Notes: a model not told the origin generated them from the letters alone. Counted from the stretch's first letter, positions 37,195 through 50,385 are shown. The stretch is 64,000 bases of DNA from Salvelinus alpinus (GCF_045679555.1 NC_092098.1:19870038-19934037); one strand, 5' to 3'. Numbers and translations are program-made.

Positions 37195-37338
37195 ACTGAA
37201 CAAATTTTAACTAGCACTACTTTTCAACTTCCATGGACGCCTGGTGTCGGTCGGTGCTGAGAGGGTGATTACAGTGAGGACTGGTTACAGTAAATGGAAA
37301 GAGAGGGGGCTCATGGGTAGGTGTCAGTAAGAGCCAGG

Positions 37339-37555
37339 ATAGGTGATGTTAACTGCAGAGAGAGAGAGAGACAAGAGAGAAGGAAAGAGGGAGGGGTTGT
37401 CCAGACTGTTTTCACACTCTTGCTTTGACCACCAGATGACAGAAAGAGACAGAAAACAGTTATAAGCTGAACATAACAGTATGCCAGTGGAATACTGTTA
37501 TGTTCAGCTCATAACTGTTTTCTGTCTCTCTCTCTCTGCAGTTAACATCACCTAT
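37339..37555. repeat. Two-step hairpin with 38-bp inner arms
   Basis: The inner arms are 37445-37482 and 37492-37529, with one mismatch and a 9-base loop (GCCAGTGGA). The right arm continues into 37530-37555 (TCTCTGCAGTTAACATCACC), which pairs with 37339-37372 further upstream, leaving an unpaired 70-base segment on the left. It has no coding content. Confidence 0.85.
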
Positions 37556-38246
37556 ACTGATAGTAGCAGGTCACCCAACTGCGGTTTGTGACTACTATGA
37601 ACTTCCCTTGTAGCCATTTAAGTTGCAGTCATTCTGTTTCTTGGTAACAGAATTATGTGTTTTAATCACTTAATAAATCATAAACCAAATGTTATCAGTA
37701 AAAACACTAATGATTTAGTAGGTCTACCTATACTTGCTAATTCTGTTTAATTTCATCACCCTCCCTCATCATGAGGGAGAGAAATTAGAAAACATTTTAA
37801 AGATATCTGGGTTTTTGGTAACAGGCAATAACAAGACATTAGGCAATATTTCTTAAACTTACAAAAGGCCAAAGAATTCAGCAAAACTAAATATAATTGT
37901 TGGTATTAGTTTGCAGGGGTCAACACATCAACATTATTTTGCTTAGATGTATTTCTAATACCTTTAAAAAAATTATACTAAATGTTTTCTAAGATCACTT
38001 TTCCATCTGTTTGACCAGAATTCAAAGCCTTTGCTTATTCCAAATGTTTAGGATGGAAAATGTTTAGAAAAATGTACATATATACAATATATATGCCTTA
38101 ATTTGTAAAAAAGATAGACTCTTAGCTTTCATTTGACACCACATTTGATGTGTTCCTATGAACTTCACATGTTGGTGCTCATAAGGCTTTTACATGGAAA
38201 TGCAAACTGGACTCAGGGGTAGACGTAACATAGTAAATGTAAATTC
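37556..38246. other. No recognised gene
   Basis: A/T-rich sequence without recognised exons or repeats. Confidence 0.4.
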
Positions 38247-38996
38247 GAGACACTCCAACTAGTATGATATTTTACGTTTCGTATGGCATGTATTAATTTG
38301 TGGGTGTCTATGATCCATTTCTTATGATATGTTACGAATTACAATTTGTTGTGGCTCTAACATTAGTTAGGTGGCTAGGAGGCTAAATCTAACGTTAGCT
38401 AAGTGGCTAACGTTAGCTAGGCTAGAGGTTAAGTTTAGGGGAAGGGTTAGCTAACATACTAAGTAGTTGCAAAGTTGCTAATTAGCTGAAATGCTAAAGT
38501 TGTCAATGATGAGATTTAAACACGCAACCTTTGGGTTGCTGGACATTCGCGTTATACCCTGACCAACCACCCTACTCTTGTTGTTGCCTTCAAGATGTAC
38601 TATGCAGAAATCGCTCCTCCAATTCCTGGTTGCTAAAATTACAATAGTTAGCCTAATTTCCGTATATGTGACTAAACTAGCAAGTATAGTGTAGAGAATC
38701 ATTGTACCATCTAAACAGCTGTGAAATATCTTTTCCATAACCGAAAATATTGTATTTTCAGCTGTTTGAAGCTCGTGAACAAAACCAAAAGTAAAAGATG
38801 CAAAAAATAAACTAGAAAAAGGGAAGCATAGAAATAGAGCACATAGAACCAGTCTACCACTTCTTAGACTTGTTTTCAATGAGAATGACAGATCTATAAC
38901 TCATATAACCCCAAAAGTTACATATTACAGTTTTAAGTAACCTTTCGTCTTATGTAACCAGACCAAACGTAACATATCCTACTAATTTGAGTGTCG
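38247..38996. mobile_element. 750-bp inverted-repeat element (MITE-like)
   Basis: The left end GAGACACTCCAACTAGTATG and the right end pair as about 32-bp inverted repeats (the complement of the right end reads GACACTCAAATTAGTAGGAT). The interior holds GCTAACGTTAGCTA words and an antisense tRNA-like stretch (AACCTTTGGGTTGCTGGACA, 38526-38570). It has no transposase. Confidence 0.7.
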
Positions 38997-39836
38997 CATC
39001 CTGTTACAAACTCTGGTTGTGACATAACTAGGCTGACAGATAAGAGAACAACAGGTCCTTCCTCTACATCCCATATAACATATGTAATAATAACCCTACA
39101 CTGCTCTGCTTTTCTCTGGGTGAGGAGAGACACTGACATGGAACTATTAGCTATTAGCTCTAATAGCTCTGGTCTGGGAGTCATTAGCTACTGGATGACA
39201 GCTAGTGAACTAGGATTAGGAAGTAATGCTTTCTCTGTGTTAGAGCTGACCAACATCAATAAATGCTAACAACTGTCACAAACAGTACAGCGGTGCACGC
39301 AACCACTCATATTGAGTAACACCTCTTGTGAAAGAATCAAGATAGTTGTGGCCCGGCCAAAACAGAATTATTAACACAATGGATTGCACAAATAATATGC
39401 AAGCATGGCCAATCTGAAATTCTGTCTTGGATTCTATTTTAGACACAATCAATCTTCGTGTTTGTGTGTGTGTCGTTGCTAAGGCCAGAGAGATCATAGA
39501 GGATCTCTCACAGATGTTTCTCTCACTCTGCACAAAAACAGGAAGCAGAGCATTGAGGTGCTTAAGGAAGAGAATGTGCTTACCAGTTTCACTGTAGTCT
39601 GGTTTGCCAGTGCCATTTCAAACATCACTTACAAGATCTGTGAAAAAACAGACGTGTACCTGCATGCTACAGTGTTATATTGGGCCTGTCTTCATATACA
39701 ACTATGCTCCTACACACACACACTGACATTGACATATGCACTCAAGCAGTGCCTCCACCTCCTTTCCAAACACAGTATTAAGCCAGTATTAAATTGCTTG
39801 TCCTTTTCTTTTGCACGTTGATACCTCTATACAGCA
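38997..39836. other. No recognised gene
   Basis: Unique-looking sequence; no supported exon. Confidence 0.4.
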
Positions 39837-40001
39837 CAGGAGGTTGGTGGCACCTTAATTGGGGAGGACGTGCTTGTGGTAATGGGTGGAGCGGAATGAG
39901 TAGAATGGTATCAAACACGTGGTATTGTATGTGTTCGCCATTCCATTTGATCCATTCTAGCCATTCTTATGAGCCGTCCCCCTCTTAGCAGCCTCCACTG
40001 C
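39837..40001. mobile_element. Short palindromic salmonid repeat (MITE-like)
   Basis: Begins CAGGAGGTTGGTGGCACC and ends in CTTAGCAGCCTCCACTG, with internal dyad symmetry (GGAATG...CATTCC, ATGGTATCAAACACGTGGTA). The same element is present at 48578-48733. It has no coding frame. Confidence 0.75.
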
Positions 40002-40754
40002 TATACAGCCACAAGACCTGATTGAATACTATTGTGATAGCATGAATCAATGTGGTTTGATAACTGATACCTGAATGTTTACTTTAGAGGCAAGTAAAGA
40101 GGAGAGGGGAGGAGAATGTTGCTGTTAATTCTAGCTGCTCGTGATAATATCTCTTACTAATATCTCATATGTTTTACTCACCATGCAGCAACATGAGTCA
40201 TCTGTTGAACAATGTCCTGTTCAGAGGGGATATTCAGTATGCCTCACTTTGAGACATACAGTAAGATCATAAGGTAATTGCGGATGTAGACATATAGCCC
40301 AACAATCTCATCTAGCTAGCATTATGCTCTGTGCATTTACAGACGTTGCATAGTATGGACTGGGCCACAGGGTTTGCCGCTTGCCACAGTGTCCTTTGTT
40401 GGGCACTAATACGCAGAAGAGTCAAAACACATAACAGAGTGAGTACGTATATGAAGGTTAACTGTAACAGCTACCCCAGGGAGAAAGGAAGGAAGTGACA
40501 GAGGAGAGACAGCTGGGAGGACTAAGCCAAACAGGATGTAGACAGCAGGGTGTGGCCGGGGAGGACAGGAAGCAGCTAGGAGCCAATGAAAGCAGCAGGC
40601 TCACAGAGAGATGACATTAACCTTTGACCCTCAGCTCTGAGATGTTCAGTAATAGTTATTATTCAAGATACCAGCACAGGTGCTGAGACTTTTCGATTCT
40701 ACAGTCCAAGAATTAGGTCTAGATTTGAAGTCTCCATCTTGTGGTCTGTACTTC
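40002..40754. other. No recognised gene; possible upstream region of the transgelin gene
   Basis: Purine-rich, non-repeat sequence near 40480-40620 precedes the LINE insertion. It could hold a first exon or promoter of the transgelin-type gene, whose 5' noncoding exon I could not locate. This is position only. Confidence 0.2.
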
Positions 40755-43107
40755 CATCTATTAAGTTCATTAGGAAGTGCATTGACGATGTCGTACCCAC
40801 AGCAACGATAAAAACATTCCCAAACCAGAAACCGTGGATTGACGGCAGCATTCGCGTGAAACTGAAAGCGCGAACCACTGCTTTTAACCAGGGCAAGGTG
40901 ACCGGAAGCATGACCGAATACAAACAGTGTAGCTATTCTCTCCGCAAGGCAATCAAACAGGCCAAGTCTCAGTACAGAGACAAAATCGAGTCGAAATTCA
41001 ACAGCTCAGACACAAGAGGTATGTGGCAGGGTCTACAGTCAATCACGGATTACAAAAAGAAAATCCGCCCCGTCGAGGACCAGGATATCTTGCTCCCAGA
41101 CAGGCTAAACAACTTTTTTGCCCGCTTTGAGGACAATACAGTGCCACTGACACGGCCCCCTACCAAAACCTGCGGGCTCTCCTTCACTGCAGCCGAGGTG
41201 AGTAAAACATTTAAACGTGTTAACCCTCGCAAGGCTGCAGGCCCAGACGGCATTCCCAGCCGCGTCCTCAGAGCATGCGCAGACCAGCTGGCTGGTGTGT
41301 TTACGGACATATTCAATCAATCCTTATCCCAGTCTGCTGTTCCCACATGCTTCAAGAGGGCCACCATTGTTCCTGTTCCCAAGAAAGCTAAGGTAACTGA
41401 GCTAAACGACTACCGCCCCGTAGCACTCACTTCCGTCATCATGAAGTGCTTTGAGAGACTAGTCAAGGACCATATCACCTCCACCCTACCGGACACCCTA
41501 GACCCACTCCAATTTGCTTACCGACCCAATAGGTCCACAGACGACGCAATCGCAACCACACTGCACACTGCCCTAACCCATCTGGACAAGAGGAATACCC
41601 ATGTGAGAATGCTGTTCATCGATTACAGCTCAGCATTTAACACCATAGTACCCTCCAAACTCGTCATCAAGCTCGAGACCCTGGGTCTCGACCCCGCCCT
41701 GTGCAACTGGGTCCTGGACTTCCTGACGGGCCGCCCCCAGGTGGTGAGGGTAGGTAACAACATCTCCACCCCGCTGATCCTCAACACTGGGGCCCCACAA
41801 GGGTGCGTTCTGAGCCCTCTCCTGTACTCCCTGTTCACCCACGACTGCGTGGCCATGCACGCCTCCAACTCAATCATCAAGTTTGCGGATGACACTACAG
41901 TGGTAGGCTTGATCACCAACAACGACGAGACGGCCTACAGGGAGGAGGTGAGGGCCCTCGGAGTGTGGTGTCAGGAAAATAACCTCATACTCAACGTCAA
42001 CAAAACAAAGGAGATGATTGTGGACTTCAGGAAACAGCAGAGGGAGCACCCCCCTATCCACATCGACGGGTCAGTAGTGGAGAAGGTGGAAAGTTTTAAG
42101 TTCCTCGGTGTACACATCACGGACAAACTGAACTGGTCCACCCACACAGACAGCGTTGTGAAGAAGGCGCAGCAGCGCCTCTTCAACCTCAGGAGGCTGA
42201 AGAAATTCGGCTTGTCACCAAAAGCACTCACAAACTTCTACAGATGCACAATCGAGAGCATCCTGTCGGGCTGTATCACCGCCTGGTACGGCAACTGCTC
42301 CGCCCACAACCGTAAGGCTCTCCAGAGGGTAGTGAGGTCTGCAGAACGCATCACCAGGGGCAAACTACCTGCCCTCCAGGACACCTACACCACCCGATGT
42401 CACAGGAAGGCCATAAAGATCATCAAGGACAACAACCACCCAAGCCACTGCCTGTTCACCCCGCTATCATCCAGAAGGCGAGGTCAGTACAGGTGCATCA
42501 AAGCAGGGACCGAGAGACTGAAAAACAGCTTCTATCTCAAGGCCATCAGACTGTTAAACAGCCACCACTAACATTTAGCGGCCGCTGCCAACATACTGAC
42601 TCAACTCCAGCCACTTTAAAAATGGGAATTGATGGAAATTATGTAAAAATGTACCACTAGCCACTTTAAGCAATGCCACTTAATACAATGTTTACATACC
42701 CTACATTACCCATCTCATATGTATATATACTGTACTCTATATCATCTACTGCATCTTGCCATCTTTATGCAATACATGTACCACTAGCCACTTTAAACTA
42801 TGCCACTTTATGTTTACATACCCTACAGTACTCATCTCATATGTATATACCGTACTCTATACCATCTACTGCATCTGCCATGCCGTTCTGTACCACCACT
42901 CATCCATATATCTTTATGTACATATTCTTTATCCCTTTACACTTGTGTGTGTGTGTAAGGTAGTAGTGTGGAATTGTTAGGTTAGATTACTGTTGGTTAT
43001 TACTGCATTGTCGGAACTAGAAGCACAAGCATTTCGCTACACTCGCATTAACATCTGCTAACCATGTGTATGTGACTAATAAAATTTGATTTGATTTGAT
43101 TTGATTT
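40755..43107 (+). mobile_element. 5'-truncated L2-like LINE (family A) with open reverse transcriptase frame
   Basis: The reading frame 40739-42571 is open for 610 codons; its first few codons lie upstream of where similarity to other LINE copies starts (about 40755). The reverse transcriptase domain shows [68 protein letters not shown] and the catalytic FADDTTVVGL at about residue 380. The endonuclease domain is absent because of 5' truncation. A 0.5-kb 3' UTR ends in a (TTTGA)n tail at 43085-43107. The unbroken frame points to a fairly recent insertion. Confidence 0.92.
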
Positions 43108-43117
43108 ACTATGGCCA

Positions 43118-43353
43118 TGTTAATTTTTTATTTATTTATTTATTTAACCTTTATTTAACTAGGCAAAATCAGTTAAGAACAAATCCTTATTCACAATGAC
43201 GGCCTACCCCGGCCAAACCCTCCCCTAACCCAGACGACGCTGGGCCAATTGTGCGCCGCCCTATGGGACTCCCGATCATGGCCGGTTGTGATACAGCCCA
43301 GGACGCCTCTAGCACTGAGATGCAGTGCCTTCGACCGCTGCGCCACTCGGGAG
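43118..43353 (-). mobile_element. tRNA-derived SINE, antisense
   Basis: The left edge is a (TTTA)n run and AACCTTTATTTAACTAGGC (the tail in antisense). The body carries GCCGCCCTATGGGACTCCCG. The tRNA-like head is at 43300-43353 (complement reads CCGAGTGGCGCAGCGGTCGA). It has the same family as 14650-14868, and is more complete. Confidence 0.85.
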
Positions 43354-43359
43354 ACCACA

Positions 43360-44404
43360 CTACTATGTGCCCCCCTAGCATAGTAGTCTTCAAGTTGGTA
43401 GGCATTTAGGGTCTCTGTTATAAGTTCTGAACTCCAGATCAGAGGGCCTGACAAATATATTTGCACACATACACACACACAGACAGAGAAAGAGATCATC
43501 AGACTCTGATTACGGAGCTATTTGTGTTGGCTCAGGGCCAGTTTTGAGGGTGTCGGCAGGCCAGGGACATGAATGTGAGTGCTGTTCCATCTATTAAGTG
43601 TCCCTGTTGAGCCAAGACAAAACCAAAAATAGTTACACTGCCACTGTTACACATATAGAAAACCTATCACAGTATTCATGGAATTCTCTATGTGAGGAAG
43701 TTGCTCCTCACCTACAGACATTTCTGGTTTATCATATTTACTCAAAGTATATATATTTCTTCAAGTTATTTATTTAAGAGCAAGTTGTGTTTTTTGTATG
43801 TATTTATTCAGTCAGTCACTTCCACAGTTCTACATTTACTTGTCCACCATATCAAACCTCTACAGCAAATTGTGGTCATGTGTTTAATTATTTATTTATT
43901 TATAATGGCTAAGCAGTAATGATGTGGCTAACTGAAACAGCTGATTTTATTCCTGGTAATTAGGTCACCTGCCATTTTAAATAGGTGTGCCCAAATTGTT
44001 TTCAGTTGGTTGTATTGTAACCCAGGTGAGCCATGGTTTTAAGCTGCCGATGTATTAGGGTTTTACCTAGCTCTGAAAATGCATGTTTAATGTGTAGAAA
44101 TGTTACCTTTGAACAGTTTATCAATCTTTAAAGCTGTTTAAGGAGTAATATCTTGTATGATGTATATTATGTAGGCTGTTGTTTTGTTGTGATTGTTTGG
44201 ACCCCAGGAAGTAAGCAGCAGTTAATGGGGATCCTAATAAATCTTACCACTATGGGTTAGTGTAAAAGAATTGGCCTTACTTTGTCTTTACCTTTTTGTT
44301 AGCTTCTATAGAAGTCAAGTGTATGGAATGGTAAATACCACCTACAACAAAGAGAACGCACCAATGTTTGCCTGCCCTATCTGAAACAATATCTCTCCTT
44401 GCAG
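43360..44404. other. Intergenic; short Rex3-like LINE tail near 44190-44245
   Basis: TTGTTTGGACCCCAGGAAG and AATGGGGATCCTAATAAAT resemble the conserved 3' tail of fish Rex3/RTE LINEs. The rest shows no recognised feature up to the transgelin acceptor at 44404. Confidence 0.35.
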
Positions 44405-44412
44405 GAACAGTC

Positions 44413-45473
<1,061 letters not shown>

Positions 45474-45807
45474 AACCATGACAATGTCCTGTCACCCCAC
45501 ACCTCAGTACATTTCTCCCTCTCTGGGCCAGTCACTGAAGACAGAAGCTCTCTAACTCAAACAGGAGAGACAAAAAAAAATGTAAGACCAAACTGGACCA
45601 AAACAGGGACTATAAAACATACTCCTGCACACAAACCTAGTGACCAAAGTCTGTAAAATCATGTTAAATTGAATATGTCGACCGAACATGGCTACATAAG
45701 AAAGAAACAGACATTTCATTTAGATACTGCTTTTAAAACTGCACTCTGATGGTAATAAGTCTCAATGTTGGGTTTGTACTGGCAAAGATGCAGTAAGATG
45801 CTGTCAA

Positions 45808-45813
45808 TAATAA
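45808..45813 (+). terminator. Poly(A) signal of the transgelin gene
   Basis: AATAAA lies 335 bases after the stop codon; a second one is at 45863-45868. Both are upstream of the next Tc1 relic. Confidence 0.55.
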
Positions 45814-45942
45814 AGATGTTAGGCCACCTTTCAAGAGCTCTCTTTCTTGTATGTTGATTCTGAAATAAAGTTCAGTTTAATTTGAAAAATGCTTCTCATT
45901 CTTTACAATGTATTGATACCAAAGATCTACACTGCGCCATGA

Positions 45943-46630
45943 CTGTAATGAGAAATATAAACTCAACATTGTTAAGTTTTGGTCCAATGTTTCATGAGCT
46001 GAAATATGGACTCCCAGACATTTTCAAAGCTTATTTCTCATTTTGTGCACCAATTTGTTTACAGCACTGTTAGCATTTCTACTTTGCCAAGATAATCCAT
46101 CCACCTGTCAGGTGTGGCAAATAAAGAAGCTGATTAAACAATGATCATTACACAGGTGCACCTTGTGCTGGAGACATGGCCACTTTAAAATGTGCAGTTT
46201 TGTCACAACAATGCCACATGTCAAGTTGAGGGCGTGTGCAACTGTCATGCTGACTGCAGGAATGTCCACCAGCGCTGTTGCCAGAATTTAATACTAATTT
46301 CTCTACCATAAGCTGCCTCTGATGCTGTTTTTAGAGAATTTGTCAGTATGGCCTCAACTACAGACCACGTGTAACCATGCCAGTCCAGGACCTCATCTGG
46401 CTTTACCTGTGGGATCGTCTGAAACAAGCCACCTGGACAGGAGTATTTCTGTGGGTAATAATGACCTTTTGTGGGGAAAAACTCATTCTGATTGGCTGGG
46501 CCTCTGCCCAGTCATGTGAAATCCATAGATTAGGGCCTAATGAATGTATTTAAATTGATTGATTTCCTTAACTGTAACTTAGTAAAATCTTTGAAATTGT
46601 TGCATGTGTTTTATATTTTTCTTCAGTATA
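45943..46630 (+). mobile_element. Tc1-like transposon relic (family 1)
   Basis: The right end GTTTTATATTTTTCTTCAGTATA and the left AAATATAAACTCAACATTG are family 1 terminal repeats. Plus-strand scraps of the transposase start lie at about 46230-46300 (CTGACTGCAGGAATGTCCAC codes for LTAGMS) and 46340-46440. The rest of the gene is deleted. Confidence 0.78.
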
Positions 46631-46789
46631 GTTAGACTGGGATTTTGGGGTTTATTTATATACTGGTATATACATTGAGGTTAGGACAGTTGATGTAGGC
46701 TACTCTCAAAATGATTGGTACAGTCCAGATGAAAAAGTACAGAACTAATATGCAGCATAGTAACATACTTTTCTCCTATTATCCATATT

Positions 46790-46885
46790 TTTTGAAACTG
46801 CACTGTTTAGGGGCTCGTAAGTAAGCATTTCACTGTAAGGTCTACACCTGTTGTATTCGGTACATGTGACTAAAACAATTTGATA
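46790..46885 (+). mobile_element. LINE family A tail fragment
   Basis: GTAAGCATTTCACTGTAAGG through GTTGTATTCGGTACATGTGA matches the 3' end of the LINE copy at 55043-56462. Only the last 100 bases are present. Confidence 0.65.
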
Positions 46886-47466
46886 AGGCCTAGTTTAAAT
46901 GAAATCCAACTCTCTGCCATCTGACCCTGCTGCAGCCGGTTGGTCATTACAGGAGAACTCTGGGATCTTTGGCGGGGCCCTTTCTCCACACTCCTGGAGA
47001 TATAGGTATGTCATAAGGAAAGACTATTACAAAATATGAAAATCAGACTAGTATGGTGGGAGGGAGAGGTATTGGCTGGATTCTTTAACTGCTTATACTA
47101 AGTCTTTCTAACAGGGTACACTAACCCTGACTGCCAGCACACATATTATTTTATAACTGACAGTGAGGCAGGGAGAGAGGACGAAGGACAACAGGAGTGA
47201 GGGGAGGGATTCAGTGGAGGAGTATTACCCTTCTCTCTCCTGCCAAGGATTTGTTTATACTGTGTTCAGCTTGAGTGCCGACTAAGCTGTTCAGCATGAT
47301 GTTAGGAAGAAACAGGCCAGGGACAGAGAAAAGGAGGCTGGGAACAGGAAAGGTTAGGTGGGACAAGACCGGGAGAGAAAGAGAAAGAAAGGGAGATGGA
47401 AGAGATGGTGAAGAGAGGAGCAGTACAATATATATAGATATTGGAACATGAGGGTACTTAGGGCAT
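46886..47466. other. No recognised gene
   Basis: Purine-rich toward 47400; no exon or repeat recognised. Confidence 0.4.
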
Positions 47467-48183
47467 ACATGGTGTCAGATAGGGAGAGTGAATGGAGATG
47501 TATAAGAGTGATAGCTCTCTACATGGTGTCAGATAGGGAGAGTGAATGGAGATGTATAAGAGTGATAGCTCTCTACATGGTGTCAGATAGGGAGAGTGAA
47601 TAGAGATGTATAAGAGTGATAGCTCTCTCTACATGGTGTCAGATAGGGAGAATGAATAGAGATGTATAAGAGTGATAGCTCTCTCTACATGGTGTCAGAT
47701 AGGGAGAGTGAATGGAGATGTATAAGAGTGATAGCTCTCTACATGGTGTCAGATAGGGAGAATGAATAGAGATGTATAAGAGTGATAGCTCTCTCTACAT
47801 GGTGTCAGATAGGGAGAGTGAATGGAGATGTATAAGAGTGATAGCTCTCTACATGGTGTCAGATAGGGAGAATGAAAAGAGATGTATAAGAGTGATAGCT
47901 CTCTACATGGTGTCAGATAGGGAGAATGAATAGAGATGTATAAGAATGATAGCTCTCTCTACATGGTGTCAGATAGGGAGAATGAATAGAGATGTATAAG
48001 AGTGATAGCTCTCTACATGGTGTCAAATAGGGAGAATGAAGAGAGATGTATAACAGTGATAGCTCTCTCTACATGGTGTCAGATAGGGAGAATGAATAGA
48101 GATGTATAAGAGTGATAGCTCTCTACATGGTGTCAGATAGGGAGAATGAATAGAGATGTATAAGAGTGATAGCTCTCTCTACA
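47467..48183. repeat. 54/56-bp minisatellite, 13 copies
   Basis: Thirteen copies of a unit beginning CATGGTGTCAGATAGGGAGA and ending GTGATAGCTCTC follow each other. Units alternate between 54 and 56 bases depending on an extra TC pair. Variant sites (GAATGGAG/GAATAGAG/GAAAAGAG, GAGTG/GAATG) form partly ordered patterns. Confidence 0.97.
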
Positions 48184-48577
48184 TTGGGGTACAGTGTCTG
48201 GAATCAGAGAACATTTCCTAAAAAGGACTGATCACAGCAGGGGGAGGTCAGAGAGAGGGACCACCTCTTTTTCTTTCTCTCATTCTTTCTCTCCGTTTCT
48301 TAGAGATGGCATGTATACACACAGTAACACAGTGTGGGGAATACAGTCTCACCACCTTTGACCAGCTAAATAATATCAGCTAACCTCATATCAACTCTGA
48401 CCTGGCTGGACACACACACACACACCAACTGGATCAACTCACAGTTCAAAAAGAAAGAACATTTTCCTACTGCCCCTATTCTCCTTTCAATCTACATAAA
48501 AGGTTCACGGTGTTCTCAGAGGTTCTAGAAAAGAGGAGGGAATATAGAAGGTGAGATGAGGTACAATGTAGAAAGGG
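48184..48577. other. No recognised gene
   Basis: Contains a CA run near 48411-48424; nothing else recognised. Confidence 0.4.
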
Positions 48578-48733
48578 AGGCACAGGAGGTTGGTGGCACC
48601 TTAATTGGGGAGGATGAGCTCGTGGTAACGGCTGGAGCAGAATAAATAGAATGGTATCACATGGTTTGATGCCATTCCATTTACTCCGTTCTAGACATTA
48701 TTCTGAGCCATCCTCCCCTCAGCAGCCTCCACT
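48578..48733. mobile_element. Short palindromic salmonid repeat, second copy
   Basis: Begins GGCACAGGAGGTTGGTGGC and ends CTCAGCAGCCTCCACTG; same family as 39837-40001. Confidence 0.75.
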
Positions 48734-49118
48734 GAAAGGAGGTGTGTCCCAGAGCTGTGTGCCAAACAGTGGCGTCAACCACATCTGCTAATAATCCATT
48801 AATACAATAGCTGTAAAGGACACAGTGTGATCCACTGTAAAACCATTAAACCTCTGAATAGCATATGATGCTATGCCCTAGTCGTAGACGAAGAGATCTA
48901 TTTTTCAGCCAAAGTACACACACTTTAACGAACATAAATATGTTTTGACATGTTTACCATGGAAACAAAGTAAGGCATATAGCGGTGTGACCTATTCCCT
49001 CTAGCTGCGGTAGAAAGTAACAGTAGGTGTGAACTAACTGGTGAAGTGAGGTGAGGTGACAGAAAGGATATATGAGATGTTTCAGTTTTCTGTCTGATTG
49101 AGAAACACTCCAGTCATG
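48734..49118. other. No recognised gene
   Basis: Unique-looking sequence without supported exons. Confidence 0.4.
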
Positions 49119-49345
49119 CAAATCAAAATCAATTTTATTTGTCACATGCACCGAATGCAACAGGTTTACCTGTTTACCTTACCATGAAATGCTGACTTAC
49201 AAACCCTTAACCAACAATGCAGTTTTAAGAAAAATACATGTTAAGTAAAAAATAGATAAGTAAAAAATAAGAAATAAAAGTAACAAATAATTAAACAGCA
49301 GCAGTAAAATAACAATAGTGAGGCTATATACAGCTATATACATGT
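49119..49345 (-). mobile_element. LINE family A 3' end fragment
   Basis: AAATCAAAATCAATTTTATT (tail in antisense) then CACATGCACCGAATGCAACA and GAAATGCTGACTTACAAACC, as in the LINE tail at 57541. It is truncated before the ORF. Confidence 0.75.
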
Positions 49346-49711
49346 CCTGACCCTTTCTCTGACTGCGGTATGGTGGCAACGTTTTGAAGATTGTGTCAGT
49401 TCTCCTGGTTCTCTCTGTGATGTCATGTCAGCAACATTATACTGACCTCAACGCTCCTGCCTCACAGTGGGAGGGCAGTGCGGTGGGGAGCCTGGGAAGA
49501 CATTAGTAGAGGTGGGATGGAGGCGGGGGTCCTGTACAGCTGTAATGAGGTGTTATTAGGATTTTAAAAAGGTGGGAAGACTGAAAGTGTATGTGGATAA
49601 GACTGTAATTGAAGAGGGAGGGGTCTGGGTGGAGTGTACGAAGCTTATATTATGACCCAGCCAAAGACAGTGTCTACGATATCAGTGTCACTCTCACACA
49701 CCCTCGCAGCC

Positions 49712-49891
49712 CATGACATCATCAGATATGGCTTGGTCACCAGGGAAACAGCAAACAACAGTAAGCAAAGCAGTCAGTGTCGGCTCCTCCTCTACATCTC
49801 CTTCATCTCTTCCTTCCTCCCCTCCTTCCTTCCTTCCTTCCTCTCTCTGGTGATCACTATCAGCATTTGTTTTAGCCTATCACAGCAGAAC
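49712..49891. repeat. Left copy of an 11-kb-spaced direct duplication
   Basis: CATGACATCATCAGATATGG through TTTTAGCCTATCACAGCAG recurs at 60710-60865 with three substitutions. The main difference is 24 extra bases of a (CCTT)n run here. It resembles none of the transposons in the window. Confidence 0.88.
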
Positions 49892-50240
49892 ACATATGTT
49901 ACCCGTGGGGTGGCGGCTTTAGGGTCATTAAATATTGTGTGGATGAAGGGCGGGTGGGTGGCGGGAGGGTTGAATACAGAGAAAACAATACCTTGTGCAA
50001 TTTATATCTATAAGCAACATTGAGGTTTTTCTTTCATTATTTTAGGCTATCTGGCATTAGTGCTTGTGCTTGTGCTTAAGCTTTAGGGCCTAACCAAAGA
50101 TATTTATAACTAACTCAATATAGACCAGAGCCTGTCGTTTCCAATGGGAGCAAATTAATCATAATGGGCAGAACAAGCAAGGTGGTGGGCAGAGCCAAGT
50201 ACGAGCTAGTGAGATCCTATTTGCGCGTTCTAGCATTTAT

Positions 50241-50341
50241 TTGCATATTTTCATTAGGGAACGCATACTCTGTGAAGTGTGCATGTAGTTATTGCACATG
50301 CACACTTCACAGAGTATGCGTTCCCTAATGAAAATATGCAA
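50241..50341. repeat. Perfect hairpin, 46-bp arms, 9-base loop
   Basis: The arm 50241-50286 (TTGCATATTTTCATTAGGGA...) is exactly complementary to 50296-50341 (...TCCCTAATGAAAATATGCAA). The loop is AGTTATTGC. No mismatch occurs in either arm. It is not a known element terminus to me. Confidence 0.95.
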
Positions 50342-50385
50342 TTTGCCCTTGCACCCCTTCTAAACAACGCAACTTTTTGAAAATG

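Noticed and set aside
41050-42231. Minus-strand open frames within the LINE
   Set aside because: They are shadows of the plus-strand reverse transcriptase frame.
43300-43353. tRNA gene on the minus strand
   Set aside because: The tRNA-like head continues into a SINE body and tail, so it is a SINE.
49634-50023. 129-codon plus-strand open frame
   Set aside because: It crosses the (CCTT)n run and the duplicated non-coding block, and shows no protein family features.
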